From Bacillota bacterium (lineage in GTDB: Bacteria > Bacillota > Clostridia > Christensenellales > UMGS416): 61,366 bases of DNA. Below are positions 40,953-49,621 of this stretch, one piece after another. The stretch lies in assembly GCA_023421955.1 (NCBI GenBank), contig JAEZSE010000008.1:1-61366 (forward strand), read 5' to 3'. The notes under the pieces are model-generated. The model worked only from the letters and a program-made list of their open reading frames with translations. It was not told the origin of the DNA and made no database searches. The stretch's first letter is position 1; every line of letters starts with the position of its first letter. A program made the translations under genes and the position numbers.

Positions 40953-42800
40953 TTGCTGAAATACAGAAGACAGATTGTATTGCTGTTTATGGACATCGCT
41001 GGCTGCCTGCTGGCGGTGTTGATGGCATACTTCATTACATCCGGCTCAGACTACTACCGGCTGTTCATCGCCAACATCGCCGGCAAGTCCTACTGGACTA
41101 GCATTGCCTTTACCACAGTGCTTACCACGATCATCATCAACAACATTTTTCGTTTGTATGACACGTTATGGGAGCACGCCACTGTGGGTGAGCTGTTCAA
41201 AACGATCTATTCCTCGCTGGTGGCCAACACTTTGTTTCTGGTTATCGTGTTGGTTTTCAAGCCGGTGATCTATTATAAAATGGAGCTGGCGTTCCTGTTT
41301 GCGTATACAGTCTATCTGTTTGCGAGCCGGAGCTTCTTCCGGATTCTGTCTTCATTTACCAAGAGCAACAAGGCACAAGGCGTTTCCAACCGCCGAATCC
41401 TGATCGTGGGCGCTGGCACCGCCGGCAGCATGATGTTGGCGGAGATCAAGGCCCATCCCCATCTAGGCCAAGCCGTCGCATTGATTGATGATGACCCCGC
41501 CAAACAGGGCAGCCGCATCGGCGATGTGCGGGTGGCAGGTTTTACCAAAGACATCCCCGAGGTCGCCAAGGCACTGCGTATTGACCAGATTGTGGTAGCG
41601 GTGCCCTCCGCCGGTCCCCGCCAGATCCGAGAAATCCTGGATCTTTGCACACAAACCCGCTGTGACCTGAGGATTATGCCGGGTCTTTATGAGTTGATGA
41701 ACAAGCAGGCGCTGCTCGGGCAATTGCGCGAGGTGCGCATTGAGGACCTGCTGGGCCGTGATCCTGTGGAACTGGACGCCACCTCGGTAGCCAGCTACAT
41801 CAAGGGCAAGACGGTGCTGGTAACCGGCGGCGGCGGCTCCATCGGCTCTGAGCTATGCCGCCAGATTGCAGCTTACCGCCCGCAGAAACTGGTAATCCTG
41901 GACGTGTATGAAAACTCCGCTTATGACCTCCAGCAGGAGCTCAAGCACAAATACCCGGAGCTTTCCTTTGATGTGGTGATCGCTTCGGTGCGCGACCGCG
42001 ACCGCATCGACCAGATCATGGCCCGTTATCGCCCCCATCTGGTCTTCCACGCAGCAGCTCACAAGCATGTGCCGCTGATGGAGTTTAACCCGATGGAGGC
42101 TGTGAAGAACAACGTGTTCGGCACGCTGAACCTGGCGGAAAGCTCCTCCATTTATGGCGTGAAGCGGTTTGTGATGATCTCCACCGACAAGGCCGTGAAC
42201 CCCACCAACGTGATGGGGTGCACCAAGCGTGTGGCGGAGCTCATCATTCTGGCGATGGACAAGGTGAGCGAAACGGAGTTTGTGGCCGTGCGGTTCGGTA
42301 ATGTGCTGGGCAGCAATGGCAGCGTGATTCCACTGTTTAAAAAGCAGATCGAGAACGGTGGGCCGGTCACGGTGACCCACCCGGACATCATCCGATATTT
42401 CATGACGATCCCCGAGGCGGTGCAGCTGGTGCTGCAAGCCGGGGCACTGGCAGAAGGTGGCGAGATTTTCCTGCTGGACATGGGTGAACCGGTGCGCATT
42501 GACGATTTGGCCAGAAAGCTTATCCGGCTCTCCGGTTATGAGCCAGATGTGGATATCCACATCGTGTATACCGGCCTGCGGCCCGGTGAAAAGCTCTATG
42601 AGGAGCTTCTGCTGGCGGAGGAGGAAACAAAGCCCACCCGGATCTCCAAGATCTTTATAGCCAAGCCATCTGATGTGGATCTGGCAGAGCTGACCTTGAA
42701 ACTCAACGAGCTGGCCAACCATGACAACCATGCCGACAAGATACGGCATATCCTGAAAAACATCGTGCCGAACTTCACAAACGGCGACGAGAATGCATGA
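40953..42800 (+). CDS. Membrane-anchored nucleotide-sugar 4,6-dehydratase (PglF/CapD/WbpM type)
   Basis: This 615-residue protein has about four N-terminal transmembrane helices (residues 10-130) and a nucleotide-binding linker region around VGAGTAGSMMLAEI. A C-terminal SDR domain shows GGGGSIGSELCRQI and the catalytic region, including STDKAVNPTNVMGCTKRVAE; the family's Met-Lys variant of the YxxxK motif appears as MxxxK. It should make a UDP-4-keto-6-deoxy-GlcNAc intermediate for rare surface sugars. Start codon: TTG 40953 (GGGAG 6 bp upstream) or GTG 40929; the hairpin above argues for the former. It heads the polysaccharide genes. Confidence 0.85.
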   Translation: MLKYRRQIVLLFMDIAGCLLAVLMAYFITSGSDYYRLFIANIAGKSYWTSIAFTTVLTTIIINNIFRLYDTLWEHATVGELFKTIYSSLVANTLFLVIVLVFKPVIYYKMELAFLFAYTVYLFASRSFFRILSSFTKSNKAQGVSNRRILIVGAGTAGSMMLAEIKAHPHLGQAVALIDDDPAKQGSRIGDVRVAGFTKDIPEVAKALRIDQIVVAVPSAGPRQIREILDLCTQTRCDLRIMPGLYELMNKQALLGQLREVRIEDLLGRDPVELDATSVASYIKGKTVLVTGGGGSIGSELCRQIAAYRPQKLVILDVYENSAYDLQQELKHKYPELSFDVVIASVRDRDRIDQIMARYRPHLVFHAAAHKHVPLMEFNPMEAVKNNVFGTLNLAESSSIYGVKRFVMISTDKAVNPTNVMGCTKRVAELIILAMDKVSETEFVAVRFGNVLGSNGSVIPLFKKQIENGGPVTVTHPDIIRYFMTIPEAVQLVLQAGALAEGGEIFLLDMGEPVRIDDLARKLIRLSGYEPDVDIHIVYTGLRPGEKLYEELLLAEEETKPTRISKIFIAKPSDVDLAELTLKLNELANHDNHADKIRHILKNIVPNFTNGDENA

Positions 42801-43429
42801 GCGGTGATTCTGTGATCAGAAAGACTCCCTATACCACATTCTTCAAACCGTTGCTGGACAGGGTGCTCGCAATCCTGCTGTTTATCCCGCTGTCACCTAT
42901 TCTTTTGGTGCTGGCACTGCTGATCAAATGCACCAGCAAGGGGCCTGTTTTTTTCAAACAACGGCGGATCGGCAGGCACCGCAGTGAATTTGAAATCTAT
43001 AAGTTTCGATCAATGTATGTGGACGCGCCCAAAGACACGCCCACCCATCTGCTTACAAACGCCACCAGGCATATCACGCCTGTGGGGCGTTTCCTGCGCA
43101 AATCCAGTCTGGACGAGCTTCCGCAGATTTTCAACATCCTCAATGGCACGATGAGCTTCATCGGCCCAAGGCCGGCGCTCTGGAACCAGGTTGACCTGGC
43201 CGATGAGCGCGACCGCTGGGGGGCAAACGATGTGACACCGGGCATCACCGGCTGGGCGCAGGTGACTGGCCGCGATGAGCTGCCGATCCCTGTGAAAGCT
43301 GAGCGCGACGGGTATTACGCGGGGCACATCAGCTTCGCCCTTGACATAAAGATCTTGTTTTTAACGTTTTTCAATGTGCTGGCCGCAAAAGGCGTGCGTG
43401 AAGGTGCCGCCGGGGATGAGAAGAAATGA
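42797..43429 (+). CDS. Undecaprenyl-phosphate sugar-1-phosphate transferase
   Basis: This initiating enzyme puts the first sugar phosphate onto the lipid carrier. The 210-residue product has one hydrophobic segment (about 20-45) and a cytoplasmic core with KRLLD-like KPLLDRVLAI, GPVFFKQRRIGRH, FEIYKFRSMYVDA, RKSSLDELPQIFNIL, MSFIGPRPAL and GITGWAQVTGRDELP. These are characteristic of PglC/WcaJ monotopic phosphoglycosyltransferases. Its start overlaps the upstream gene (ATGA), so it is coexpressed with the dehydratase, and the sugar may be the bacillosamine-like or FucNAc derivative made here. Confidence 0.92.
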   Translation: MSGDSVIRKTPYTTFFKPLLDRVLAILLFIPLSPILLVLALLIKCTSKGPVFFKQRRIGRHRSEFEIYKFRSMYVDAPKDTPTHLLTNATRHITPVGRFLRKSSLDELPQIFNILNGTMSFIGPRPALWNQVDLADERDRWGANDVTPGITGWAQVTGRDELPIPVKAERDGYYAGHISFALDIKILFLTFFNVLAAKGVREGAAGDEKK

Positions 43430-44646
43430 GCAAGCAGGGCAAGGTGCTGGTTCTGAGCCAGTTCTTCTATCCCGAATATGTGACCTCCTCGATGCTGGTC
43501 ACGCAAATGGCGGAAGACCTGGCTACGGCTGGCCTTGATGTGGAAGCCCTTTGCGGCATGCCCAAGGAATATGTTTCCGGTCAAACCAAAGCACCCCGCA
43601 AGGAGCGGCATAATGGTGTTCTGATCCGCCGTGTGGGTTACTTGCAGCTATCACGCAAGTCCAGGATCGGGCGGCTCTTGAATTACTTTTCGCTGATTAC
43701 CTCCATGGCGCTGCGCTGGCCGCTCTTTCTGCAGTATGAACTGGTGATTGTCTACTCGCTTCCGCCGTTGCTGCCGTTGCTGCCGGCGCTGATGAATGTG
43801 CTGTTTGGCAAGAAGTTTGTATTCACCTGCTACGACCTCTATCCTGACCTGGCCATTGCCATGCAGGCGATTGGCCGGGGCAGCGCCATTGATCGGGTGA
43901 TGTCATTCACCAATCGTCTTGTTTATCCCCGTGCTTCAGCGATCGTGGCAATCGGCACGGAGATGAAGCAATACATGTTGAAAAGCGGGCTGGCCCGTGA
44001 TGAGGCAAAGATCCGTGTGCTCCCCAACTGGTATGACGGCGAGCCCAACATCTATACCGAGCCCAACGACCAGCCCAAGGGGCAGTTCGTGGTGGCCTAC
44101 AGCGGAAACATGGGCATCTGCCAGGACATGGACACGATCCTGCAATGTGCGACAGCCCTGAGAGACAGGTCAGACGTCCACTTTGTGTTTACCGGCCACG
44201 GCAACAAGGCTGATGAGTTGCAGGCAGAAGCCAATCGCCTTGGGCTTGCCAATGTGGAGTTTCATGGCTACCTCACCGGTAAGGCCTACACCGACATGCT
44301 TGCCAATGCCGATTGCTTTGTGGTGAGCCTGGAGCGGGGTATGGAGGGGCTGGCGGTGCCCAGCAAGTCCTACAGCTATCTCGCTGCCGGCCGGCCCGTG
44401 TTGGCGATCATCCACCCAGACACTGACATCTCCCGCGATCTGACGCTATATGAATGCGGCTACACGATCGCGAACCATGACGCCCTTGGAATGGCGGATT
44501 TGATCCTGCGGATTTCTTCTGACAGAACAAAGCTGGCGCAGATGGGCCGCAACGCCCGCAGGCTGTATGAAGAACGATACACCAGGGAAGCGTGTACAAA
44601 GGGGTATGTGGAGTTGGTAAAGGAGCTGCTTGAGAGTAGTCAGTAG
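43426..44646 (+). CDS. GT4-family glycosyltransferase (WbuB-like)
   Basis: This 406-residue enzyme has the GT-B fold: N-terminal LVLSQFFYPEYVTSSML, with FFYPE typical of WbuB/WcaI enzymes, and a C-terminal domain with VAYSGNMG, FTGHGNKADELQ and VPSKSYSYLAAGRPVLAI. In this family VPSKSYxYxAAGRP binds the nucleotide sugar. WbuB adds FucNAc, which fits the CapE/F/G genes downstream. The gene overlaps the transferase (ATGA) upstream. Its last codons lie in a short TAGTCAG-type repeat that supplies its stop. Confidence 0.9.
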   Translation: MSKQGKVLVLSQFFYPEYVTSSMLVTQMAEDLATAGLDVEALCGMPKEYVSGQTKAPRKERHNGVLIRRVGYLQLSRKSRIGRLLNYFSLITSMALRWPLFLQYELVIVYSLPPLLPLLPALMNVLFGKKFVFTCYDLYPDLAIAMQAIGRGSAIDRVMSFTNRLVYPRASAIVAIGTEMKQYMLKSGLARDEAKIRVLPNWYDGEPNIYTEPNDQPKGQFVVAYSGNMGICQDMDTILQCATALRDRSDVHFVFTGHGNKADELQAEANRLGLANVEFHGYLTGKAYTDMLANADCFVVSLERGMEGLAVPSKSYSYLAAGRPVLAIIHPDTDISRDLTLYECGYTIANHDALGMADLILRISSDRTKLAQMGRNARRLYEERYTREACTKGYVELVKELLESSQ

Positions 44647-44653
44647 TCAGTAG
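44636..44653 (+). repeat. TAGTCAG short tandem repeat, copy 1
   Basis: GTAGTCAGTAGTCAGTAG consists of a 7-nt unit (TAGTCAG) repeated. It overlaps the 3' end of the GT4 gene and provides its TAG stop. A related copy lies at 57968-58001. Confidence 0.75.
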
Positions 44654-44760
44654 ATGATATGGTAAATCAATATAGAGTGATGCAGCTCGAATACGGCGGT
44701 CAATGTAGGGGCCGGTCTCCATATAGGCCCGTGATATATTCAGAAAGGTAGGAATACCTC

Positions 44761-45786
44761 ATGTTCTCAGGCAAAACACTCCTCATCACCGGCGGCACCG
44801 GTTCCTTCGGAGGGGCGGTGCTGAACCGCTTTCTCCAAACTGACGTGGGAGAAATTCGCATTTTCTCCCGTGACGAAAAAAAGCAGGATGACCTGCGCCA
44901 GACACTGAGCAGCGACAAGGTGACCTACTATATCGGCGACGTGCGGGATTATAACAGCATCGCAGCGGCAATGCACGGCGTGGACTATATCTTCCACGCG
45001 GCAGCGCTGAAACAGGTGCCCAGCTGCGAATTTTTCCCGATGGAAGCCATGAAAACCAACGTGGTGGGCACCGACAACGTGCTGCAGGCGGCGATCAATT
45101 TCGGTGTGCGGCGTGTGATCTGTCTTTCCACCGACAAGGCTGTCTATCCGATCAACGCCATGGGCATCTCCAAGGCCATGATGGAGAAGGCAATGGTCGC
45201 CCGATCCCGCACGGTCAGCGCGGATAAAACCACAATCTGCGGCACACGGTATGGCAATGTCATGGCATCACGGGGCTCTGTGATTCCTCTGTTTGTGCAG
45301 CAGATCAAGTCCGGCCAGCCGATGACGGTGACCGACCCCAACATGACCAGATATCTCATGTCACTGGAAGATGCCGTGGATCTGGTGCTCTATGCTTATC
45401 AGAACGCCCGGCCCGGCGATATCTTTGTGCAAAAGGCGCCGGCATCCACCGTGGGCGACCTGGCCCGGGCAGTTGCTGACCTTATGGGCAAGCCCGATTA
45501 TCCCATCAAGGTGATCGGCACCCGCCATGGTGAGAAGCTTTATGAGACGCTGCTCACCCGTGAGGAAATGGTGGGGGCGGAAGATCTGGGCGAGTATTAC
45601 CGCATTTCTGCGGACAACCGCACCTTGAATTACGGCAAGTACGAAGTCAATGGTGATGTCAAGATCGACTATGGCTGGGAATACAACAGCCATAACACTA
45701 CACGGCTTGATATTCCCCAGGTGAAAGAGCTGCTGATGAAGCTGCCTTACATGCAGGAGCAGGTGAAGGCCGGGGTGGGGCAATGA
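44761..45786 (+). CDS. UDP-GlcNAc 4,6-dehydratase/5-epimerase (CapE/FnlA type)
   Basis: This 341-residue SDR starts UDP-N-acetyl-L-fucosamine synthesis. It has the GGTGSFGGAVLNRF nucleotide-binding loop, AAALKQVPSCEFFPMEA, STDKAVYPINAMGISKAMMEK (the CapE-type MxxxK catalytic site), GTRYGNVMASRGSVIPLF, and RHGEKLYETLLTREE. The 114-bp gap to the previous gene could hold a minor promoter, or simply reflect the inserted repeat. It overlaps the next gene by 4 bp. Confidence 0.92.
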   Translation: MFSGKTLLITGGTGSFGGAVLNRFLQTDVGEIRIFSRDEKKQDDLRQTLSSDKVTYYIGDVRDYNSIAAAMHGVDYIFHAAALKQVPSCEFFPMEAMKTNVVGTDNVLQAAINFGVRRVICLSTDKAVYPINAMGISKAMMEKAMVARSRTVSADKTTICGTRYGNVMASRGSVIPLFVQQIKSGQPMTVTDPNMTRYLMSLEDAVDLVLYAYQNARPGDIFVQKAPASTVGDLARAVADLMGKPDYPIKVIGTRHGEKLYETLLTREEMVGAEDLGEYYRISADNRTLNYGKYEVNGDVKIDYGWEYNSHNTTRLDIPQVKELLMKLPYMQEQVKAGVGQ

Positions 45787-46898
45787 GCGTCATCGTGGTG
45801 ACCGGTGCAGCCGGCTTTGTGGGCCGCAACCTGACAGCGGAGCTTTCGATTCACAAGCAGCACAAGGTGCTGCCTTTTGATGTGGGCTATGACGAAGCGG
45901 AACTGGAGCAAGCCCTTGCCAAAGCCGACTTCGTGTTCCACCTGGCCGGCGTGAACCGCCCGCAGGATCCGGCTGAGTTTGACAGTGGCAATCGGGGCTT
46001 TACCGGCCTTGTGTTGGACATGCTGGAGCGGCAGGGAAAGAGGATCCCGGTGGTCATCACCTCCTCGGCGCAGGCAGCGCTGGACAATCCCTATGGTGTG
46101 AGCAAGCGGGCCGCCGAAGCCATCGCTTTTGACTGGGCAAAACGCACCGGCGGGCAGGCGCTGGTTTACCGGCTGCCTGGCTTGTTTGGCAAGTGGTGCC
46201 GCCCCAACTACAACTCGGTGGTGGCCACGTTCTGCCACAACATTGCCAGAGACCTGCCTATTCAGATCAATGACCCCGGCAAGCAGCTGGAACTGGTGTA
46301 TATCGGCGACCTGTTGAAGGAATTCCTGGCGGCGCTCGGCGGCAGCGCCCATGTGGGGGAAGATGGCTATTGCTTCGTTCCCACTGTGCATAACCTGACG
46401 CTTGGCGAGCTGGCGGACATCCTCATGTCTTTCCGAAAAAACCGTGAGACCCTGACGCTGCCAGACTTTGGATTAGCCATGATGCGTGCGCTTTACGCCA
46501 CTTACATTTCTTATCTGCCGGAATACGAGTTCGCATATCAACCTGAAATGAAACATGACAACCGGGGATGGCTGGCGGAATTGATCAAGCAGCCGGGGTT
46601 CGGGCAAATCTTTGTGAGCCGCACCAAACCGGGCATCACGCGGGGCAACCACTGGCACCACACCAAGGTGGAAAAGTTTATAGTGATCGAGGGCGACGCC
46701 GTGATCCGTTTCCGCAAGGTGGGTGGGGAAGAGGTGCTGGACTATCCGGTAAATGGCAGGGAGCTCTCCATCGTGGACATCCCCACCGGCTATACCCACT
46801 CAATCACCAATGTGGGTGACACCGATGTGATCACGCTGTTTTGGTCCGACGAGGTGTTTGACCCTGATAACACCGACACCTACTGGCTGGAGGTTTGA
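45783..46898 (+). CDS. CapF-like reductase (SDR-cupin)
   Basis: CapF reduces the 4-keto product of CapE. The 371-residue product has an N-terminal SDR domain with TGAAGFVGRNLTAEL, HLAGVNRP, YGVSKRAAEA (YxxxK), and a C-terminal cupin with ITRGNHWHHTKVEKF and IVDIPTGYTHSI, whose His residues bind zinc. CapF enzymes have exactly this fusion. The gene overlaps capE-like by 4 bp and capG-like starts just after it, so the three are coupled. Confidence 0.93.
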   Translation: MSVIVVTGAAGFVGRNLTAELSIHKQHKVLPFDVGYDEAELEQALAKADFVFHLAGVNRPQDPAEFDSGNRGFTGLVLDMLERQGKRIPVVITSSAQAALDNPYGVSKRAAEAIAFDWAKRTGGQALVYRLPGLFGKWCRPNYNSVVATFCHNIARDLPIQINDPGKQLELVYIGDLLKEFLAALGGSAHVGEDGYCFVPTVHNLTLGELADILMSFRKNRETLTLPDFGLAMMRALYATYISYLPEYEFAYQPEMKHDNRGWLAELIKQPGFGQIFVSRTKPGITRGNHWHHTKVEKFIVIEGDAVIRFRKVGGEEVLDYPVNGRELSIVDIPTGYTHSITNVGDTDVITLFWSDEVFDPDNTDTYWLEV

Positions 46899-46899
46899 G

Positions 46900-48030
46900 A
46901 TGCAGGAAAAACTGAAGGTCATGACGATCGTGGGCACCCGCCCGGAGATCATCCGCTTAAGCGAGGTCATCAAGGCCTGTGACCGTTATTTCGACCATGT
47001 GCTGGTGCATACCGGCCAGAACTGGGATTATACCCTCAACGAGGTGTTCTTTGAAGAGCTGGGCCTCCGCGCGCCGGACCGCTATTTGGGCGTGGTAGGC
47101 GTGAGCTTGGGTGAGACGATGGGTAATATCATCGCCAAAGCCTGGGATGTGATGGTGGAACTGAAGCCAGATGCGCTGCTCATTCTTGGTGACACCAACA
47201 GCGCCCTGGCTGCTATTCCGGCCAAGCGCTTAAAGATCCCCATCTTTCATATGGAGGCCGGCAACCGGTGCTTTGACCAGAACGTGCCGGAGGAAATCAA
47301 CCGTAAGATCGTGGATCACATCAGCGACATCAACCTGCCCTACACCGAGCATTCGCGGCGCTATCTTTTGAGTGAAGGCTTCCGCAAGGAGCACCTGTAT
47401 GTGACCGGCTCTCCAATGCCGGAGGTGATCCACAAGCACATGAGCAGCATCGCAGGCAGCAAGGTGCTGGAGGAGTTGAACCTCACGCCGGACCACTACA
47501 TCCTTGTCTCCGCCCACCGGGAGGAGAACATCGACAACGAGAAGACATTCCTCAGCCTGATGAATGCGATCAACTTTGCCGCCGAGCGTTACGGCATGCC
47601 GGTGGTCTATTCCACCCACCCCCGCAGCTGGAAGCGCATTGAGGACAGGAACTTCGCGTTCCACCCACTCGTCAGACAGTTGAAGCCCTTCGGGTTCTTC
47701 GCATATAACAAACTGCAGATGAACGCCTTCTGCGTGCTTTCCGACAGCGGCACATTGAGTGAGGAGTCAGCGATTCTGGGCTTCCCCGGCATCCTGATCC
47801 GCACCAGCACCGAGCGGCCGGAGGTGCTGGACAAAGGCACCGTGATCGTGGGCGGTGTGACAGAACAAGACATCGTGCAGTCCATTGAGCTGGCTCGCGC
47901 TATGAAGCAGAACGGTGAGCCGGTGGAGCTTGCCAATGACTACCATGACCAAAATGTGTCAGTAAAGGTGGTCAAGATTATCCAGAGCTATGTGAAGATC
48001 ATCAACAAAGTGGTGTGGGGAAAGGGATAA
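46900..48030 (+). CDS. UDP-N-acetylglucosamine 2-epimerase-like enzyme (CapG/FnlC type)
   Basis: The 376-residue protein completes UDP-L-FucNAc formation by epimerisation at C2. It has the WecB-family core: VGTRPEIIRLSEVI, HTGQNWDYTLNEVFF, LGDTNSALAA, FHMEAGNRCFDQNVPEEINRK in parts, and SDSGTLSEESAILGFPG. The GNRCFDQNVPEE variant marks the FnlC/CapG/WbjD class rather than WecB. ATG 46900 follows GGCTGGAGG. It is the last recognisable sugar-nucleotide gene in the cluster. Confidence 0.92.
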   Translation: MQEKLKVMTIVGTRPEIIRLSEVIKACDRYFDHVLVHTGQNWDYTLNEVFFEELGLRAPDRYLGVVGVSLGETMGNIIAKAWDVMVELKPDALLILGDTNSALAAIPAKRLKIPIFHMEAGNRCFDQNVPEEINRKIVDHISDINLPYTEHSRRYLLSEGFRKEHLYVTGSPMPEVIHKHMSSIAGSKVLEELNLTPDHYILVSAHREENIDNEKTFLSLMNAINFAAERYGMPVVYSTHPRSWKRIEDRNFAFHPLVRQLKPFGFFAYNKLQMNAFCVLSDSGTLSEESAILGFPGILIRTSTERPEVLDKGTVIVGGVTEQDIVQSIELARAMKQNGEPVELANDYHDQNVSVKVVKIIQSYVKIINKVVWGKG

Positions 48031-48037
48031 CTCCTCA

Positions 48038-49087
48038 ATGACCGACCTGCAAACACAAACACAACCAGCTATCCTCTTCTCCCACTTCGATGGAAGTGCG
48101 GAGTATTCTGCCATGGCCAAAGAGCTTCAAACGACGGGATATCCCATCATCGCTTCGGTGCCGGCAGGGGATCTTGCGGCAAGGCAACAGGCGGAAGCAA
48201 TCGGCTGCGACGTGGCAGAACATGAGCCGGACGGTGGGCTGAGAGCAGGTTTAGAGTTGTTTCGTGACCACTGGATAGATCGGCTGCCCGGCGTGATTGT
48301 GTTCGAGCCGGAGGACGGCTTCGGTGTAAGCGATGCCCTTTGTGTGGCGGAGGCGTTTCAAACCAGTGGAGATAAACTGGTGATGGCGAGCAGGCGGCGC
48401 AATCCCAAGCTTGGTTTGTTTACAAACATGGTGCGGTGGCTTGCGGCGTTGGCCTTCACGCTGGTGCATGGCCGCCGAGTGGGAGACCCCTGGGCAAGCC
48501 TCAGGGCAATTCCTTCAGAATTGGTGCCAGGTTTTCTGAATTTGAAAGGTGATGGCAGCAAACTCCAGTTGAATATGCTGCTTAATTTGCAGCATATGGG
48601 GATCAAAACTGTTAGCGTGCCGGTTGCGGCACCGTATGCATATGAGCAGGAGTCCCGATTGTGGGATAGATTTGTGGATATCTTTCGTGTTGTGTTGCTG
48701 CCGCTCAAATTCGTCTCGGCTTCTGTGGTAACAATGCTGACGGATAACACAGTTTTTTTGCTGGTCGGCTATGTGTTTACGCAGGATAAGCTCATGATGA
48801 CCACGTTGATTGCCCGAACATCTGGTGCAATTATAGGATATATCCTGAACAAAAACATCGTTTTCGGAAGCAAAAAGCAACCCGGCCAACATGACTACAA
48901 GCCCCTTGTCAAGTATGTAATCCTTGCTGCATGCAACACGTTTATTGCGATTAACCTGATCCCGTTTATCAAACAGGAACTAGGCTTATACGCATTTGTG
49001 TCCAAGCAAATCGTGGATGTGCTGCTTTTTGTTTCCAATTATCTGATCCAACGTGACTTCATTTTCCGACGCAAGAATACTGTTTAA
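48038..49087 (+). CDS. Degenerate GT2-like domain fused to GtrA membrane domain
   Basis: The 349-residue protein has an N-terminal region (residues about 10-190) with a Rossmann-like pattern reminiscent of dolichol-phosphate mannosyltransferases (FEPEDGFGVSDAL, ASRRRNPKLG, RVGDPWASLRAIPSEL). A C-terminal GtrA domain follows with four helices (about 225-345: TDNTVFLLVGYVF, GYILNKNIVFGSKK, NYLIQRDFIFRR). Usual DPM proteins have a DxD motif for the sugar nucleotide; here PEDG stands in its place, so catalysis is doubtful. GtrA proteins are proposed lipid-linked sugar flippases, which would suit the end of this cluster. Confidence 0.8.
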   Translation: MTDLQTQTQPAILFSHFDGSAEYSAMAKELQTTGYPIIASVPAGDLAARQQAEAIGCDVAEHEPDGGLRAGLELFRDHWIDRLPGVIVFEPEDGFGVSDALCVAEAFQTSGDKLVMASRRRNPKLGLFTNMVRWLAALAFTLVHGRRVGDPWASLRAIPSELVPGFLNLKGDGSKLQLNMLLNLQHMGIKTVSVPVAAPYAYEQESRLWDRFVDIFRVVLLPLKFVSASVVTMLTDNTVFLLVGYVFTQDKLMMTTLIARTSGAIIGYILNKNIVFGSKKQPGQHDYKPLVKYVILAACNTFIAINLIPFIKQELGLYAFVSKQIVDVLLFVSNYLIQRDFIFRRKNTV

Positions 49088-49449
49088 ATCCATTCCACCT
49101 CATCGTCTGTGAGTGCTCCACCAGCGTTTCCGGTGTTCACTGTGGTGTCCGGCTCAATCAGCATGATTAAGCATTCCTCGCAGCTCACAGGCTTGTGCTC
49201 CACGCCTTTGGGGATGGAAACCATGTCGCCGGGGCCGAGATGCAGGGTTTTGTCCCTGAGCTCAATGGTGAGCTTGCCGCCGAACACCATGAACACCTCG
49301 TCGGTTTCCTCATGGCTGTGCCACACAAACTCGCGCTTCATCTTTACCAATTTGAACAGATAGTTGTTCATCCTGGCGACGGCCTTGTATTTATGCTGCT
49401 CGCCAAACAGATTGAACTTGTTCTCTATGTTTACAACCGAAATGCTCAT
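49084..49449 (-). CDS. Cupin domain protein
   Basis: This is a 121-residue single-domain cupin with the two motifs VWHSHEETDEVFMVFGG and GDMVSIPKGVEHKPV, and the three His plus one Glu metal site apparent. It is of the mannose-6-phosphate-isomerase-like type. ATG 49449 lies 5 bp after AGGAGG. Its stop codon overlaps that of the upstream GtrA gene by two bases on the other strand, with no terminator between. Function unknown; it may act on a sugar or sense a small ligand. Confidence 0.85.
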   Translation of the reverse strand: MSISVVNIENKFNLFGEQHKYKAVARMNNYLFKLVKMKREFVWHSHEETDEVFMVFGGKLTIELRDKTLHLGPGDMVSIPKGVEHKPVSCEECLIMLIEPDTTVNTGNAGGALTDDEVEWI

Positions 49450-49566
49450 GGTGCCTCCTGGATTCTTTTGTGCCAGATTATAACAGTGGGGATCGCTTGC
49501 GGCAAGCAATTGCGTCACACTCAAGCATTGATGGATTCGATATATGCGATCAGAGAAATTGATAAC

Positions 49567-49598
49567 GAAAAACCAGCCCCCAATGGAATGAGGGCTGG
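49567..49598 (-). terminator. Intrinsic terminator of the ABC exporter operon
   Basis: On the minus strand CCAGCCC and GGGCTGG form a 7-bp stem (12-nt loop) followed by TTTTTCG. Confidence 0.8.
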
Positions 49599-49621
49599 CT
49601 GTAGTGGTTTGATCGAATGGC

